Below are positions 7,615 through 17,430 of a stretch of 64,000 nucleotides of DNA, in pieces. Both the position numbers and the translations under genes were made by a program. The DNA is from Flavobacterium sp. A45 (GTDB lineage: Bacteria; Bacteroidota; Bacteroidia; Flavobacteriales; Flavobacteriaceae), in NCBI RefSeq assembly GCF_002001005.1, contig NZ_MUNX01000104.1, positions 1 through 64,000 on the forward strand, in the 5' to 3' direction. Numbering within the stretch: the first letter of the stretch is position 1; each line of letters begins with the position of its first letter. The notes under the pieces are model-generated. The model made no database searches and was not told the DNA's origin. It saw nothing but the letters and a program-made list of their open reading frames with translations.

Positions 7615-10600
7615 ATGGAAAGACCTTCTTTCGCCATATACGATGCCTCCGCAGGTTCCGGAAAAACATATGCTCTTGTAAAAGAATACCTCAAAATAAT
7701 TCTAACAGCAAATAAGAATGATGCTTACCGAAATATTCTGGCAATAACGTTTACCAACAAAGCGGTCCACGAAATGAAAAGCCGAATCGTAGGCAGTTTG
7801 TCCGAATTTGCCAAAGATAAACCAAATACAAAAGCTTCGGATTTAATGCAGGATCTATCCGTAGATACAGGGCTTTCGATAATTCAGATTAAAACTAAAT
7901 CCCAACAAATCATCAAGCACATTATTCATAATTATGCTGCTTTTGATATTTCCACTATTGATAAATTTACACATAAAGTAATTCGTGCTTTTGCCCATGA
8001 TTTAGGATTGCCCATGACTTTCGAGGTAACTCTGGATACCGAAAATCTGTTGACCGAAGCTGTTGACGCGATTATAGCTCAAGCCGGTGAAGATGAAACC
8101 TTGACTAAATTGCTCATCGATTTCACGATGGAAAAAACCGATGATGATAAATCTTGGGATATCTCGCGTGAAATTTTGGAAACGGGAAAATTAGTACTCA
8201 ATGAGAACAACAGAAATGAAATCACTCATTTTCATGATAAATCGATAAGTGATTTTATAGCCGTAAAAGAAAAATTAGTTCAGCTTTGCAAAGATTTAGA
8301 AAAAGAAAATGCAAGCCTTGCTAGTGAACTATTATTGCTAATTGATAAAAATGCAATTGATTTAAAATCATTTTCAAGAGGGACTTTTCCCAATCATCTT
8401 CAAAGCATTGCAGATGGGAAATTCAATTCTAAAAACAAAATGTTTCGGGAATTCGAAGATATTGCGATCAATAAAACAGCAAAAGATCGAGCGCTAATAG
8501 AAAATATAATCCCAGAGTTGTTGCAAACTCTTCTTGAGATTTATAAAAACTTCGAGAAACGGAATTTCTATAAAGCCTTCCTGAAAAATATAACTCCTTT
8601 ATCGTTGTTAAATACGGTTAGTAATGAATTGACAAAAATTCAAAACGAACAAAACGTACTTTCGATAACCGAGTTCAACGCGATTATTCACCGAGAAATC
8701 CAAAATCAGCCAGCTCCTTTTATTTATGAACGATTAGGAGAAAAGTATCGTCACTTTTTTATTGATGAATTTCAGGATACTTCCGAAATGCAATGGCAAA
8801 ACCTGATTCCGCTTATTGATAATGCGCTTTCAGGTCAAGATGATTCGGGACAAAAAGGAACTTTAATGATTGTTGGCGATCCAAAACAATCCATTTACCG
8901 TTGGCGTGGCGGTAAAGCAGAGCAGTTTATTGAGTTAAGCAAAGATCAAAACCCGTTCAGCAATCCTGAAAAAAAGCTAGAGCATTTAGACAAAAATTAT
9001 AGAAGTTATTCTCAAGTGATTGAATTCAATAATGACTTTTTTCAATTATTGTCGAATGAATTTAGCAATACTGATTATAAAGATTTATATGAAAATCACA
9101 GCCGTCAGAAGATAAACAATAAGGTAGGCGGTTATGTAAATATTTCTTTTTTGCCTGAAATAGAAGAACAAGAAGGTGACGATGAAGAAGTTTTGGATAA
9201 AACAGGACAATATGTTTTGGCTACATTAAATACAATTCAAAAAGTTGTAAAAGAAGGTTTCGAATACAAAGACATTGTAATTCTGACTCGCAAAAGAAGT
9301 CAGGGAATAGCCGTTGCCAATTATTTAACTGAGCAAGGCGTTCCTCTTTTATCTTCAGAAACATTGATGATTCAAAACGCAACCGAAGTTCGATTGATTA
9401 TTCACATTTTAAAGTATTTGAAGAATAGTTCCGATTTGGAGTCAAAGGCTAACTTTTTGCAATATTTGGCACAAAACAAACAAAATGAATTGCCTGTTCA
9501 CGATTTTATAGCCAAAGGAATGGAGTTGAAAGAGGAAGCAACTTTCGAGAAATGGCTTGAAAACTGCAACATCGAACTTTCTTTTCAAAACATTAGAAAA
9601 AAATCATTGTATGAAGCAGTTGAGATTATCATTTCGAAGTTTTTGAAAACGGATGAAAATTCAGAGGCACAATCATCGGCTACGGCTTATGTTCAATATT
9701 TTTTGGATATTGTTTTAGAACGAGATGTTCGTAATCAAGCAGGAATTTCAGATTTTCTGAATTATTGGGATAAAAACTCCGAGAAATTCAGCATTCCTTC
9801 TCCAGAAGGCACAAATGCTGTTCGTATAATGACCATCCATAAATCAAAAGGTCTGGAATTTCCAGTTGTAATAATGCCTTTTGCCGAAGAAGATTATAAT
9901 AGAAAACCGAAAGACAAATTATGGCTTAATTCAAAAGAGCAGGATCTTGATATGCCGAAAGTGTTAGTGGATAATAGTAGCGCTATTGAAGAGTTTGGAG
10001 AAGAAGCTTCTGCGGTTTATAATTTAAAAAAGCAAGAAGAATTGTTGGATAATATTAATGTATTATATGTGGCTTTGACCAGAGCGGAAGAACAATTATA
10101 TATTATTTCTCAAAATGTAAAGCCCAGAAAAGATGGAGAATATCCAAGTAATATGGCTTCATTTTTTATAAAATATTTGATTCAGCAAGGAATTTATGAT
10201 GAAAATTTATTAGAATACACTTTTGGAAATCCGGCTAAGTTGTCCGATAATGAAAAACATATTGATACTTCCAAAAGCATTCCGGTAGTTTCGGAGGTAT
10301 TGAATCCTAAAAATATAAAAATTGCACAAAGAGAAGCATTGATGTGGGGAACGCATCAGCAGGAAGCTATCGAATTTGGAAATGTGATACACGAAATACT
10401 TTCTTTTGTTGGAACAAAAAATGATGTCGAATTGGCAATCAATAAAGCAATTGAAAACGGATTGATTACAATACTTCAAAAAGAACTTGTTTACAATGCA
10501 ATTATAGAAATAGTAAATCATCAAGATTTATTAGAACATTTTGCTGATGGAAACAAAGTTCTGAATGAAAAAACAATCATTCAAAAAGAAGGAGGAACAA

Positions 10601-10791
10601 TTAAACCGGATCGAATTGTAATTAATAAAGCTAGGGAAGTTTTTTTATTGGACTATAAAACAGGGCTTCCTGATCCTAAATATAAATATCAATTGGAAAA
10701 TTATCAAATGGCTATTGAGAAAATGGGCTTCAAAGTGCTAAAAAAAGCACTTGTTTATATAGGAGAAGAAATCGATGTAGTACATTTGTAA
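7615..10791 (+). CDS. addA: AddA/RecB-type UvrD helicase-nuclease
   Basis: 1058 residues. Helicase motif I is ASAGSGKT (11-18), motif II is FIDEFQDTSEMQW (D384, E385), motif III/IV follow as GDPKQSIYRWRGG, and ALTRAEEQLY marks the last helicase motif. A C-terminal PD-(D/E)XK nuclease carries KPDR (P998, D999) and LLDYKTG (D1013, K1015). This is the AddA architecture for resecting double-strand breaks to load RecA. Its probable partner AddB is encoded 2.9 kb downstream, separated by kbl and ompA rather than adjacent as is usual. The start is the ATG at 7615, with the Walker A motif 10 residues in. Confidence 0.9.
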   Translation: MERPSFAIYDASAGSGKTYALVKEYLKIILTANKNDAYRNILAITFTNKAVHEMKSRIVGSLSEFAKDKPNTKASDLMQDLSVDTGLSIIQIKTKSQQIIKHIIHNYAAFDISTIDKFTHKVIRAFAHDLGLPMTFEVTLDTENLLTEAVDAIIAQAGEDETLTKLLIDFTMEKTDDDKSWDISREILETGKLVLNENNRNEITHFHDKSISDFIAVKEKLVQLCKDLEKENASLASELLLLIDKNAIDLKSFSRGTFPNHLQSIADGKFNSKNKMFREFEDIAINKTAKDRALIENIIPELLQTLLEIYKNFEKRNFYKAFLKNITPLSLLNTVSNELTKIQNEQNVLSITEFNAIIHREIQNQPAPFIYERLGEKYRHFFIDEFQDTSEMQWQNLIPLIDNALSGQDDSGQKGTLMIVGDPKQSIYRWRGGKAEQFIELSKDQNPFSNPEKKLEHLDKNYRSYSQVIEFNNDFFQLLSNEFSNTDYKDLYENHSRQKINNKVGGYVNISFLPEIEEQEGDDEEVLDKTGQYVLATLNTIQKVVKEGFEYKDIVILTRKRSQGIAVANYLTEQGVPLLSSETLMIQNATEVRLIIHILKYLKNSSDLESKANFLQYLAQNKQNELPVHDFIAKGMELKEEATFEKWLENCNIELSFQNIRKKSLYEAVEIIISKFLKTDENSEAQSSATAYVQYFLDIVLERDVRNQAGISDFLNYWDKNSEKFSIPSPEGTNAVRIMTIHKSKGLEFPVVIMPFAEEDYNRKPKDKLWLNSKEQDLDMPKVLVDNSSAIEEFGEEASAVYNLKKQEELLDNINVLYVALTRAEEQLYIISQNVKPRKDGEYPSNMASFFIKYLIQQGIYDENLLEYTFGNPAKLSDNEKHIDTSKSIPVVSEVLNPKNIKIAQREALMWGTHQQEAIEFGNVIHEILSFVGTKNDVELAINKAIENGLITILQKELVYNAIIEIVNHQDLLEHFADGNKVLNEKTIIQKEGGTIKPDRIVINKAREVFLLDYKTGLPDPKYKYQLENYQMAIEKMGFKVLKKALVYIGEEIDVVHL

Positions 10792-10869
10792 AAAAAAATA
10801 AATAATTTGTCAAATAGCGAAGTTTATAGAATATTTGTCTTTAAACTTTAAGTTTTAAAACCTAATAAA

Positions 10870-12063
10870 ATGTACGGTAAAATACAACAACACTTACAGT
10901 CAGAGCTTCAAAGCATTGAAGATAACGGAATTTTTAAAAAAGAAAGAATAATAACTTCTCCGCAAGGAGCGGAAATTACTATTTCAACAGGTGAAACAGT
11001 TTTAAATTTTTGTGCCAATAATTATTTAGGACTCTCGTCACATCCTGAAGTAGTTCAAGCCGCGAAAGATGCGATGGATACACATGGTTTTGGAATGTCA
11101 TCTGTTCGTTTTATTTGTGGAACGCAAGACATTCATAAAACTTTGGAAAAAAAGATAGCCGATTTTTACGGAACTGAAGATACTATATTATATGCAGCAG
11201 CTTTTGACGCAAATGGAGGGGTGTTTGAGCCTTTGTTTGGGGAAAATGACGCCATTATATCAGACAGCTTGAATCACGCCTCTATAATAGACGGAGTGCG
11301 CTTATGTAAAGCGGCTCGTTATCGCTATGAAAATAGCAATATGGAAGATTTAGAGCAACAATTGATTAAAGCCAATGAATCGGGAGCTCGATTTAAAATA
11401 ATAGTTACCGATGGTGTATTTTCTATGGATGGAGTTGTGGCGCCATTGGATAAAATCTGTGATCTGGCTGATAAATATGATGCTTTGGTTATGGTTGATG
11501 AATGTCATGCAGCAGGGTTTATCGGGGCGACGGGTAAAGGAACATTGGAAGCAAAAGGCGTTATGGGTCGTGTTGATATTATTACAGGAACGTTAGGAAA
11601 AGCTTTAGGAGGTGCAATGGGAGGTTATACTACGGCTAAAAAAGAAATAATTGAGTTATTGCGTCAGCGTTCCAGACCTTATTTATTTTCTAATTCATTG
11701 GCTCCAGCTATTGTTGGAGCATCAATAAAGGTATTTGAGTTGTTAGAAAAAGACACTACGCTTAGAGATCAATTGGAATGGAATACTAATTACTTCAAAG
11801 CAGGAATGAAAAAAGCTGGTTTTGATATAGTAGAAGGGGATTCAGCTATAGTACCAGTAATGCTGTATGATGCAAAATTAGCTCAAACTATGGCTAATGA
11901 ACTGTTGAAAGAAAGAGTGTATGTAATTGGATTCTTTTTCCCGGTAGTTCCTAAAGATAAAGCGAGAATTCGAGTACAGTTATCGGCGGCTCATACAAAA
12001 GAACATTTGGACAAAGCAATTGATGCTTTTGTGGCTGTAGGTAAGAGACTTGCTGTAATATAA
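10870..12063 (+). CDS. kbl: Glycine C-acetyltransferase (2-amino-3-ketobutyrate CoA ligase)
   Basis: 397-residue PLP enzyme of the alpha-oxoamine synthase family. It condenses glycine and acetyl-CoA, or acts in reverse in threonine breakdown with threonine dehydrogenase, which is not in this window. The PLP lysine is K244 in [13 protein letters not shown], the same position as in E. coli Kbl, and DECHAAGF and [10 protein letters not shown] are the cofactor motifs. The N-terminus ([13 protein letters not shown] pattern) is also Kbl-like. Serine palmitoyltransferase-like activity is a less likely alternative. Confidence 0.92.
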   Translation: MYGKIQQHLQSELQSIEDNGIFKKERIITSPQGAEITISTGETVLNFCANNYLGLSSHPEVVQAAKDAMDTHGFGMSSVRFICGTQDIHKTLEKKIADFYGTEDTILYAAAFDANGGVFEPLFGENDAIISDSLNHASIIDGVRLCKAARYRYENSNMEDLEQQLIKANESGARFKIIVTDGVFSMDGVVAPLDKICDLADKYDALVMVDECHAAGFIGATGKGTLEAKGVMGRVDIITGTLGKALGGAMGGYTTAKKEIIELLRQRSRPYLFSNSLAPAIVGASIKVFELLEKDTTLRDQLEWNTNYFKAGMKKAGFDIVEGDSAIVPVMLYDAKLAQTMANELLKERVYVIGFFFPVVPKDKARIRVQLSAAHTKEHLDKAIDAFVAVGKRLAVI

Positions 12064-12107
12064 TTGTTAAAATTTGTGTTTGGGAAGTGTTTTATTTAAC
12101 ATTTTAT

Positions 12108-12138
12108 TTTGTTGTTAAAGAAAATCGTCCTACTTTTG
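12108..12138 (+). promoter_or_regulatory. Consensus Bacteroidota promoter of ompA
   Basis: TTTG (12108-12111), exactly 19 nt, then TACTTTTG (12131-12138): a perfect TTTG-N19-TANNTTTG. The leader is about 30 nt, consistent with strong expression of an abundant outer-membrane protein. Confidence 0.8.
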
Positions 12139-12174
12139 TTTCAAATTAACTAATTGTAATTAAAAATAACAAGT

Positions 12175-13632
12175 ATGAAACATCTTAACAAACTTTTAGT
12201 TGCTGTAACGATGGTGATGGGATTAAGTTCTCAAGCACAGGACAGTAACAATAAATGGGCTATCGGTTTTGGAGTAAACGCGATTGACTACAGATCTAGT
12301 GCTGGTGATGACTTTATGAGTCATTTTGACCAACCTTTTAAGGTAGATGAAAACTGGAACATTCTTCCTTCAGTTTCTTATATCAACGTTTCAAGATACG
12401 TAGGAAGTGGTTTTATTGTAGGGCTTACAGGATCTATCAACCAAATTGATAAATTTGTTATTCCTGTTCCTGGAAAAACTTTTAATGGGCCAAATGATTT
12501 TGCTGCTGTAAATCCTGGAGATTTGATGTACTATGGTGTAGATGCTACGGTTACTTATAGTTTCATGGAATTAATAAAATCTAAAGTAATTGAGCCAACA
12601 TTAAGCGTAGGTGGAGGTTATACTTTCTTAGGTGACGAAAGTTACGGAACTGTAAACCCAGGTGTTGGATTGAATTTTTGGTTTACTGAAAATGTTGGTC
12701 TTTCTTTATTAGGTGTTTACAAAAAATCTTTTGGAGATAGAAATTATCCAGGGGATTTAGCTAAACCAGATGCACCTTCTTACACTCAATATTCTGCGGG
12801 TCTTACTTTCAAGTTTGGAGCTAAAGATACTGATGGAGACGGAATCTATGATAAAGATGATGCTTGTCCAGAAGTGGCAGGGTTAAAACAATTCAACGGT
12901 TGTCCTGATACTGATGCAGATGGTATCGAAGATTCTAAAGACAAATGTCCTACTGTTGCTGGTTCAGCTGAATTCCAAGGTTGTCCTGATACAGACGGTG
13001 ACGGTGTAGCAGATCCTGATGATGCTTGTCCTTCAGTAGCTGGATTGAAACAATTCCAAGGTTGTCCTGATACAGATGGTGACGGTGTTACTGATGCTTC
13101 AGACAAATGTCCTACTGTTGCAGGTCCTGCTTCAAATGGTGGATGTCCTGTTTTAGATGCTGATAAAGATGGTGTTCCAGATTTAGAAGATGCTTGTCCT
13201 ACTGTAGCTGGTCCAGCTAGTAACAAAGGATGTCCAGAAGTAACAGAACAAGTATTGCAAGAACTAAAAGTACAAGCTAGAGCGGTTTACTTTAACTCAG
13301 GAAAAGCAACTTTCAAAACTGGAGATAAAGAAACTCAAGCTAGATTAGATGCAATCAAACAAATCCTTCTAAACTATCCAAATGCTAAATTTAGTATTGA
13401 AGGACATACTGATAGTGATGGTTCTGATAAATTCAATCAAAAACTTTCTGAAGAAAGAGCTACTGCTGTTATGAATGGTTTGATCGAAAGAGGAGTTAAT
13501 GTTAATAATTTAGTATCTAAAGGATTTGGAGAAACTATGCCAGTTGCATCAAACAAAACTGCAAAAGGTAAAGCTGAAAACAGAAGAACAGAAATTAGAC
13601 ACATTGGTTCAATATACGAAGGTAAATTGTAA
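12175..13632 (+). CDS. OmpA-family porin with thrombospondin type 3 repeats
   Basis: 485 residues. A signal peptide (1-21, ending SSQAQ) precedes an N-terminal beta-barrel (about 25-215). Five calcium-binding thrombospondin-3 units follow (about 218-357), each with DTDGDG or DADKDG and a CP...GCP pair. The C-terminal OmpA peptidoglycan-binding domain (about 375-480) has the signature EGHTDSDGSDKFNQKLSEER and ends NRRTEI. It links the outer membrane to the cell wall. It has a textbook promoter and a strong terminator and is probably highly expressed. Confidence 0.95.
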   Translation: MKHLNKLLVAVTMVMGLSSQAQDSNNKWAIGFGVNAIDYRSSAGDDFMSHFDQPFKVDENWNILPSVSYINVSRYVGSGFIVGLTGSINQIDKFVIPVPGKTFNGPNDFAAVNPGDLMYYGVDATVTYSFMELIKSKVIEPTLSVGGGYTFLGDESYGTVNPGVGLNFWFTENVGLSLLGVYKKSFGDRNYPGDLAKPDAPSYTQYSAGLTFKFGAKDTDGDGIYDKDDACPEVAGLKQFNGCPDTDADGIEDSKDKCPTVAGSAEFQGCPDTDGDGVADPDDACPSVAGLKQFQGCPDTDGDGVTDASDKCPTVAGPASNGGCPVLDADKDGVPDLEDACPTVAGPASNKGCPEVTEQVLQELKVQARAVYFNSGKATFKTGDKETQARLDAIKQILLNYPNAKFSIEGHTDSDGSDKFNQKLSEERATAVMNGLIERGVNVNNLVSKGFGETMPVASNKTAKGKAENRRTEIRHIGSIYEGKL

Positions 13633-13652
13633 TCGATTCTCTAAATAATTTT

Positions 13653-13685
13653 AAAAAGCCATTCTTAATTGAATGGCTTTTTTTA
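13653..13685 (+). terminator. Intrinsic terminator of ompA
   Basis: AAAGCCATTC-TTAATT-GAATGGCTTT followed by a T run. It ends 10 bp before the chosen addB start. Confidence 0.88.
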
Positions 13686-13695
13686 TATTTATAAA

Positions 13696-16461
13696 ATGAC
13701 AAATACTTCATTTTTAGATAAGATTGCATCAGTAATACTGTTAGGTTATAATAATGAACTAACTGAAACAGTTATAGTTTTACCGAATAAGCGAGCCAAA
13801 ATATTCTTTATTGAAGCTTTGAAAAAGCAAGCTGATGAAAATATATTTTCGCCAGAAATTATTAGTATAGAAGATTTTGTTCAGAACATCGCTGAGATAA
13901 GAACAATTGATCCCATAGAATTGTTATTTGAATTTTATGAGGTCTATCTATCCATTACCGAAAAAAAGAATCAACAATCCTTTGAGTTTTTTGCTAATTG
14001 GGCCAAAACGTTGCTTCAAGATTTTAATGAAATAGACCGTTACTTATTAGATCCAGATCATGTTTTATCATACTTAAAGGATATTGAGGACATCAAGAGA
14101 TGGGGAATTGAAGTAGAAAACAAAACCCAATTACTCGAAAATTATATTGATTTTTGGAAATTGTTGCCCAAATATTATCAATCTCTTTACGAACATTTAC
14201 TTAAAAAAGGAATTGGATATCAAGGATTGATTTATCGGGAAGCAGTAAAAAATATCGAAACTTTTTCTAAATTGATTCAAGGGAAACAATTTGTTTTTGC
14301 AGGTTTTAATGCATTGAATGCATCTGAGGAAAAAATAATTCAACATCTTATTGTATCAAATCAGGCCAGAATATATTGGGATGCTGATCAAACTTTCCTA
14401 AATGATCCTTACCATGACGCTGGTTTATTTGTGCGCCGTTTCAAAGAAAGTTGGAAGCACTATAAGACAAATCCTTTTGAATGGATTGTAGATGATTTTT
14501 CGACTGCTAAAAATATTCAAGTTATTGGTACTCCAAAAACCATTGGTCAAGCCAAAATTGCGGGAAGTATTATAGAAAAAATTAATATTGAAAACCCAGC
14601 TGCAACACTTGATAAAGTCGCTATTGTTTTGGGAGAGGAAAATTTATTGATTCCATTGTTATATTCTTTACCTAATACTGTCGGAGCGCTGAATATCACT
14701 ATGGGATATTCCAGCAAGAATAACCCAGCTCAAATTCTGATTGCCAAATTGTTTAAAATGCACACTAATGCTTTGTCCAGAAGCAATAGTAGCTATGTTT
14801 TTTATTATAAAGATGTGTTGGAGATATTGACGCATCCGTTAATTGAACCTTATGCTAATGCAAGTGCTTTGGTTGGAATTATTAATAAAAACAACTACAC
14901 ATTTATCAGTCATCATAAATTATTGGAATTAAATGATAATTCAAGTGATTTATTCTTGCTTGTGTTTCAAAAATGGGAGAAAGGTTCTATTGCCGTTTTA
15001 GAAATAATCTCTAGTTTATTACTTAGGGTCAAGAATAATCTTAATAATGAAAATCAAGAGGAAAAAATTGCGAAAACTTTTGTTTATGCCATTTTTAAAG
15101 TAATTAATAAGCTGATTAATTACTATTCACAGCACAAAGAAATAGACACGATTGATACACTGCATGCAATTTATAAACAAGTAATTGATTTGGCTGAAGT
15201 TTCTTTTGAGGGAGAACCGTTAAATGGTTTGCAGATTATGGGAGTTCTTGAAAGTAGGGTTTTGGATTTTGAAACGGTGATTATCACTTCTATGAATGAA
15301 GGAAAATTTCCAGCGGGTAAATCACAAAACTCTTTTATCCCTTATGATGTAAAGCGTGAATTGGGACTTCCAACTTTTAAAGAAAAAGACGCAATCTATA
15401 CCTATCACTTTTATCATTTGTTACAACGTGCCAAAAACATTTATTTGCTTTATAATACGGAAAGTGAAGGTTTGGACGCAGGTGAAAAAAGTCGTTTCAT
15501 TACCCAATTGGAAGTTGAGAAGCAACCCAAACACAATTTAACCCACGAAATTTACAATGCTGTTTTACCAGACACGGCTTATTCACCAATGGTAATTCCA
15601 AAATCGGAGATGGTAATGGCTCGATTGAAAGAAATAGCCGAAAAAGGATTTTCTCCATCGGCGTTGACGAGTTATATACGGAATCCGATTCAGTTTTATT
15701 TTCAAAAGATTTTGAGGATCAGTGAAGTTGAAGAGGTAGAGGAAAATATTGCCTTGAATACTTTAGGAACTATTATTCATGAGACCTTACGGGTTTTGTA
15801 TGAGCCTTTCATTGGCAAATTTATTTCAGAAACAGATATTCAAAATTGTATAAAGCAAATTGACTCTGAGGTTTTAGTACAATTCAAAGTAGTTTACAAA
15901 GAAGCAGAAATAAAAAAGGGAAGAAATCTATTGGCTTTTGAAGTAGCAAAGAGAAATGTTTTTAATTTTCTGAAAGTAGAATTGGAAAGCATTAAAAATG
16001 GTGATGCAATTAAAATTTTGGAACTTGAAAAAACTTTTGAAAGAATGGTTCAGGATCCAAGTCTGCCATTTCCTGTTTTGATTAAGGGAAATGTTGACAG
16101 GATCGAAGAACGTAACGGAATAGTACGAATTATTGATTACAAAACGGGTAAAGTTGAAAAGACGAATGTTACCCTAAAATCCTGGAAAGGATTAACCGAG
16201 GATATTAAAAATGATAAGATCATTCAGGTTTTAGCGTATGCCTATATGTATGAAGAAAATGCTGATGGAAAACCTATTGAGGCTGGGATTATTTCCTTTA
16301 AAAATCTAAAATCTGGTTTTTTGCCTTTTAATTTTAAGGAAGAAAAAGAGAGTGTTGCTATTATTAATAATGAAATTCAAGCTAATTATTTGGAACAAAT
16401 TGTGTTGTTATTTAATGAAATTTTGGATGCAACAATTCCTTTCGAGGAGAAAATTTTATAA
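13696..16461 (+). CDS. addB: AddB-like PD-(D/E)XK nuclease
   Basis: 921 residues from the ATG at 13696. An upstream in-frame ATG at 13669 would start inside the ompA terminator and is rejected. The N-terminal part is a degenerate UvrD-like fold (VIVLPNKRAKIFF in place of a Walker A motif); the C-terminal nuclease has GTIIHETL, then KGNVDRIEE and IIDYKTGKVEK. It would pair with the AddA protein to process DNA ends. The position where many AddB-type nucleases have an iron-sulphur cysteine (CPxxFxY) reads NPIQFYF, so that cluster is probably absent. Confidence 0.85.
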   Translation: MTNTSFLDKIASVILLGYNNELTETVIVLPNKRAKIFFIEALKKQADENIFSPEIISIEDFVQNIAEIRTIDPIELLFEFYEVYLSITEKKNQQSFEFFANWAKTLLQDFNEIDRYLLDPDHVLSYLKDIEDIKRWGIEVENKTQLLENYIDFWKLLPKYYQSLYEHLLKKGIGYQGLIYREAVKNIETFSKLIQGKQFVFAGFNALNASEEKIIQHLIVSNQARIYWDADQTFLNDPYHDAGLFVRRFKESWKHYKTNPFEWIVDDFSTAKNIQVIGTPKTIGQAKIAGSIIEKINIENPAATLDKVAIVLGEENLLIPLLYSLPNTVGALNITMGYSSKNNPAQILIAKLFKMHTNALSRSNSSYVFYYKDVLEILTHPLIEPYANASALVGIINKNNYTFISHHKLLELNDNSSDLFLLVFQKWEKGSIAVLEIISSLLLRVKNNLNNENQEEKIAKTFVYAIFKVINKLINYYSQHKEIDTIDTLHAIYKQVIDLAEVSFEGEPLNGLQIMGVLESRVLDFETVIITSMNEGKFPAGKSQNSFIPYDVKRELGLPTFKEKDAIYTYHFYHLLQRAKNIYLLYNTESEGLDAGEKSRFITQLEVEKQPKHNLTHEIYNAVLPDTAYSPMVIPKSEMVMARLKEIAEKGFSPSALTSYIRNPIQFYFQKILRISEVEEVEENIALNTLGTIIHETLRVLYEPFIGKFISETDIQNCIKQIDSEVLVQFKVVYKEAEIKKGRNLLAFEVAKRNVFNFLKVELESIKNGDAIKILELEKTFERMVQDPSLPFPVLIKGNVDRIEERNGIVRIIDYKTGKVEKTNVTLKSWKGLTEDIKNDKIIQVLAYAYMYEENADGKPIEAGIISFKNLKSGFLPFNFKEEKESVAIINNEIQANYLEQIVLLFNEILDATIPFEEKIL

Positions 16462-16465
16462 CAGA

Positions 16466-16762
16466 ATGAATAAGAAATTGCATAATGTGTTTGAGTTTTT
16501 CAAAAGCACTCTTGCGGTTAATTTGGCCGCCAGTTTTTTTGTTTTCCTTTTTGGAGGATTAGCAGCTTTTAATTGTTCGGTTCTCACTTTTGGTTTTGCT
16601 TTAAGTTTGTTTTTCAAAGAAGTTAATGGTAAAAACGAGTATGTGTTTTATTTTAACAATCAAATTTCAAAAATGCAGCTTTGGTTACATTCCTGGTGTT
16701 TTACTTTTGTTTTTTTAGCGGTTTGTTCTTTTGTTTTTAAATTGATAATTAAAATACTTTGA
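16466..16762 (+). CDS. Small two-helix membrane protein
   Basis: 98 residues from the ATG at 16466, 4 bp after addB; an in-frame reading further upstream only overlaps addB and is not used. Hydrophobic helices lie at about 18-45 (VNLAASFFVFLFGGLAAFN) and 70-95, separated by a charged loop (FFKEVNGKNEY). No family is recognised. Its stop overlaps the start of the ABC ATPase gene by 4 bp (TTGA), so the two are translationally coupled and may act together, for example as membrane component and ATPase, which is inference. Confidence 0.65.
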   Translation: MNKKLHNVFEFFKSTLAVNLAASFFVFLFGGLAAFNCSVLTFGFALSLFFKEVNGKNEYVFYFNNQISKMQLWLHSWCFTFVFLAVCSFVFKLIIKIL

Positions 16763-17430
16763 AAAATCATTTATTAGAAATTGATAGCATTCAGAAGTCT
16801 TTTGACAACAAAAACATATTGTCGGATGTTTATTTAAAATGCGAGACAAATGATGTTATTGGACTTCTTGGTAGAAATGGTTCGGGTAAGTCGACGTTAT
16901 TAAAAATTATTTTCGGAATTGAATCTTCAGATTTTAAGTTTGTTAGAATTGATGGCAGTGTAAAAAATAAGACAAAGGATTTGTTTAATGAAATTAGTTA
17001 TTTGTCTCAGGAGAATTGTATTCCTAATAATTTCTCAGTAAAAAAGGCGATAGAACTCTCGGTTTCCAAAGATAAGATTCCGGATTTTTATGCAGATGAT
17101 TTAATAAGATCAATGTTAGATAAGAAAATTTCACATTTGTCGGGAGGTGAATTACGGTATCTGGAAATCAAAATCATTCTAAATAATTCTTCAAAATTTG
17201 TTTTGTTAGATGAGCCTTATAATGGTTTGTCTCCTCTGATGGTTGAGAAAGTGAATGAATTGATAGCCGCCAATTCTATGACTAAAGGCATTATTATTTC
17301 TGATCATAATTATGAAAATGTAATCAAAGTTTCGAACAAATTAGTTTTGCTCAAAGACGGTAAGGCGCATCATTTGCTTTCTAAAGAGGAGTTGATAGAA
17401 AAAGGATATTTGAAAGAAGGAATGCTTTAA
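16759..17430 (+). CDS. ABC transporter ATP-binding protein
   Basis: 223 residues with Walker A GRNGSGKST (38-46), Q-loop YLSQEN, signature LSGGE, Walker B FVLLDEP and the H-loop IISDHN. It starts with TTG inside the stop codon of the preceding gene. No permease is nearby except the 98-residue two-helix protein, so the transport substrate is unknown. It ends at a TTTAAA that also provides the stop codon of the convergent hydrolase. Confidence 0.88.
   Translation: MKNHLLEIDSIQKSFDNKNILSDVYLKCETNDVIGLLGRNGSGKSTLLKIIFGIESSDFKFVRIDGSVKNKTKDLFNEISYLSQENCIPNNFSVKKAIELSVSKDKIPDFYADDLIRSMLDKKISHLSGGELRYLEIKIILNNSSKFVLLDEPYNGLSPLMVEKVNELIAANSMTKGIIISDHNYENVIKVSNKLVLLKDGKAHHLLSKEELIEKGYLKEGML

Noticed and set aside
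12846..13226. Antisense reading frame across the thrombospondin repeats of ompA
   Set aside because: The strand is antisense to a well-supported repeat-coding gene; openness follows from the repeat period.
13669..13696. addB starting at ATG 13669
   Set aside because: This start lies inside the ompA terminator stem.
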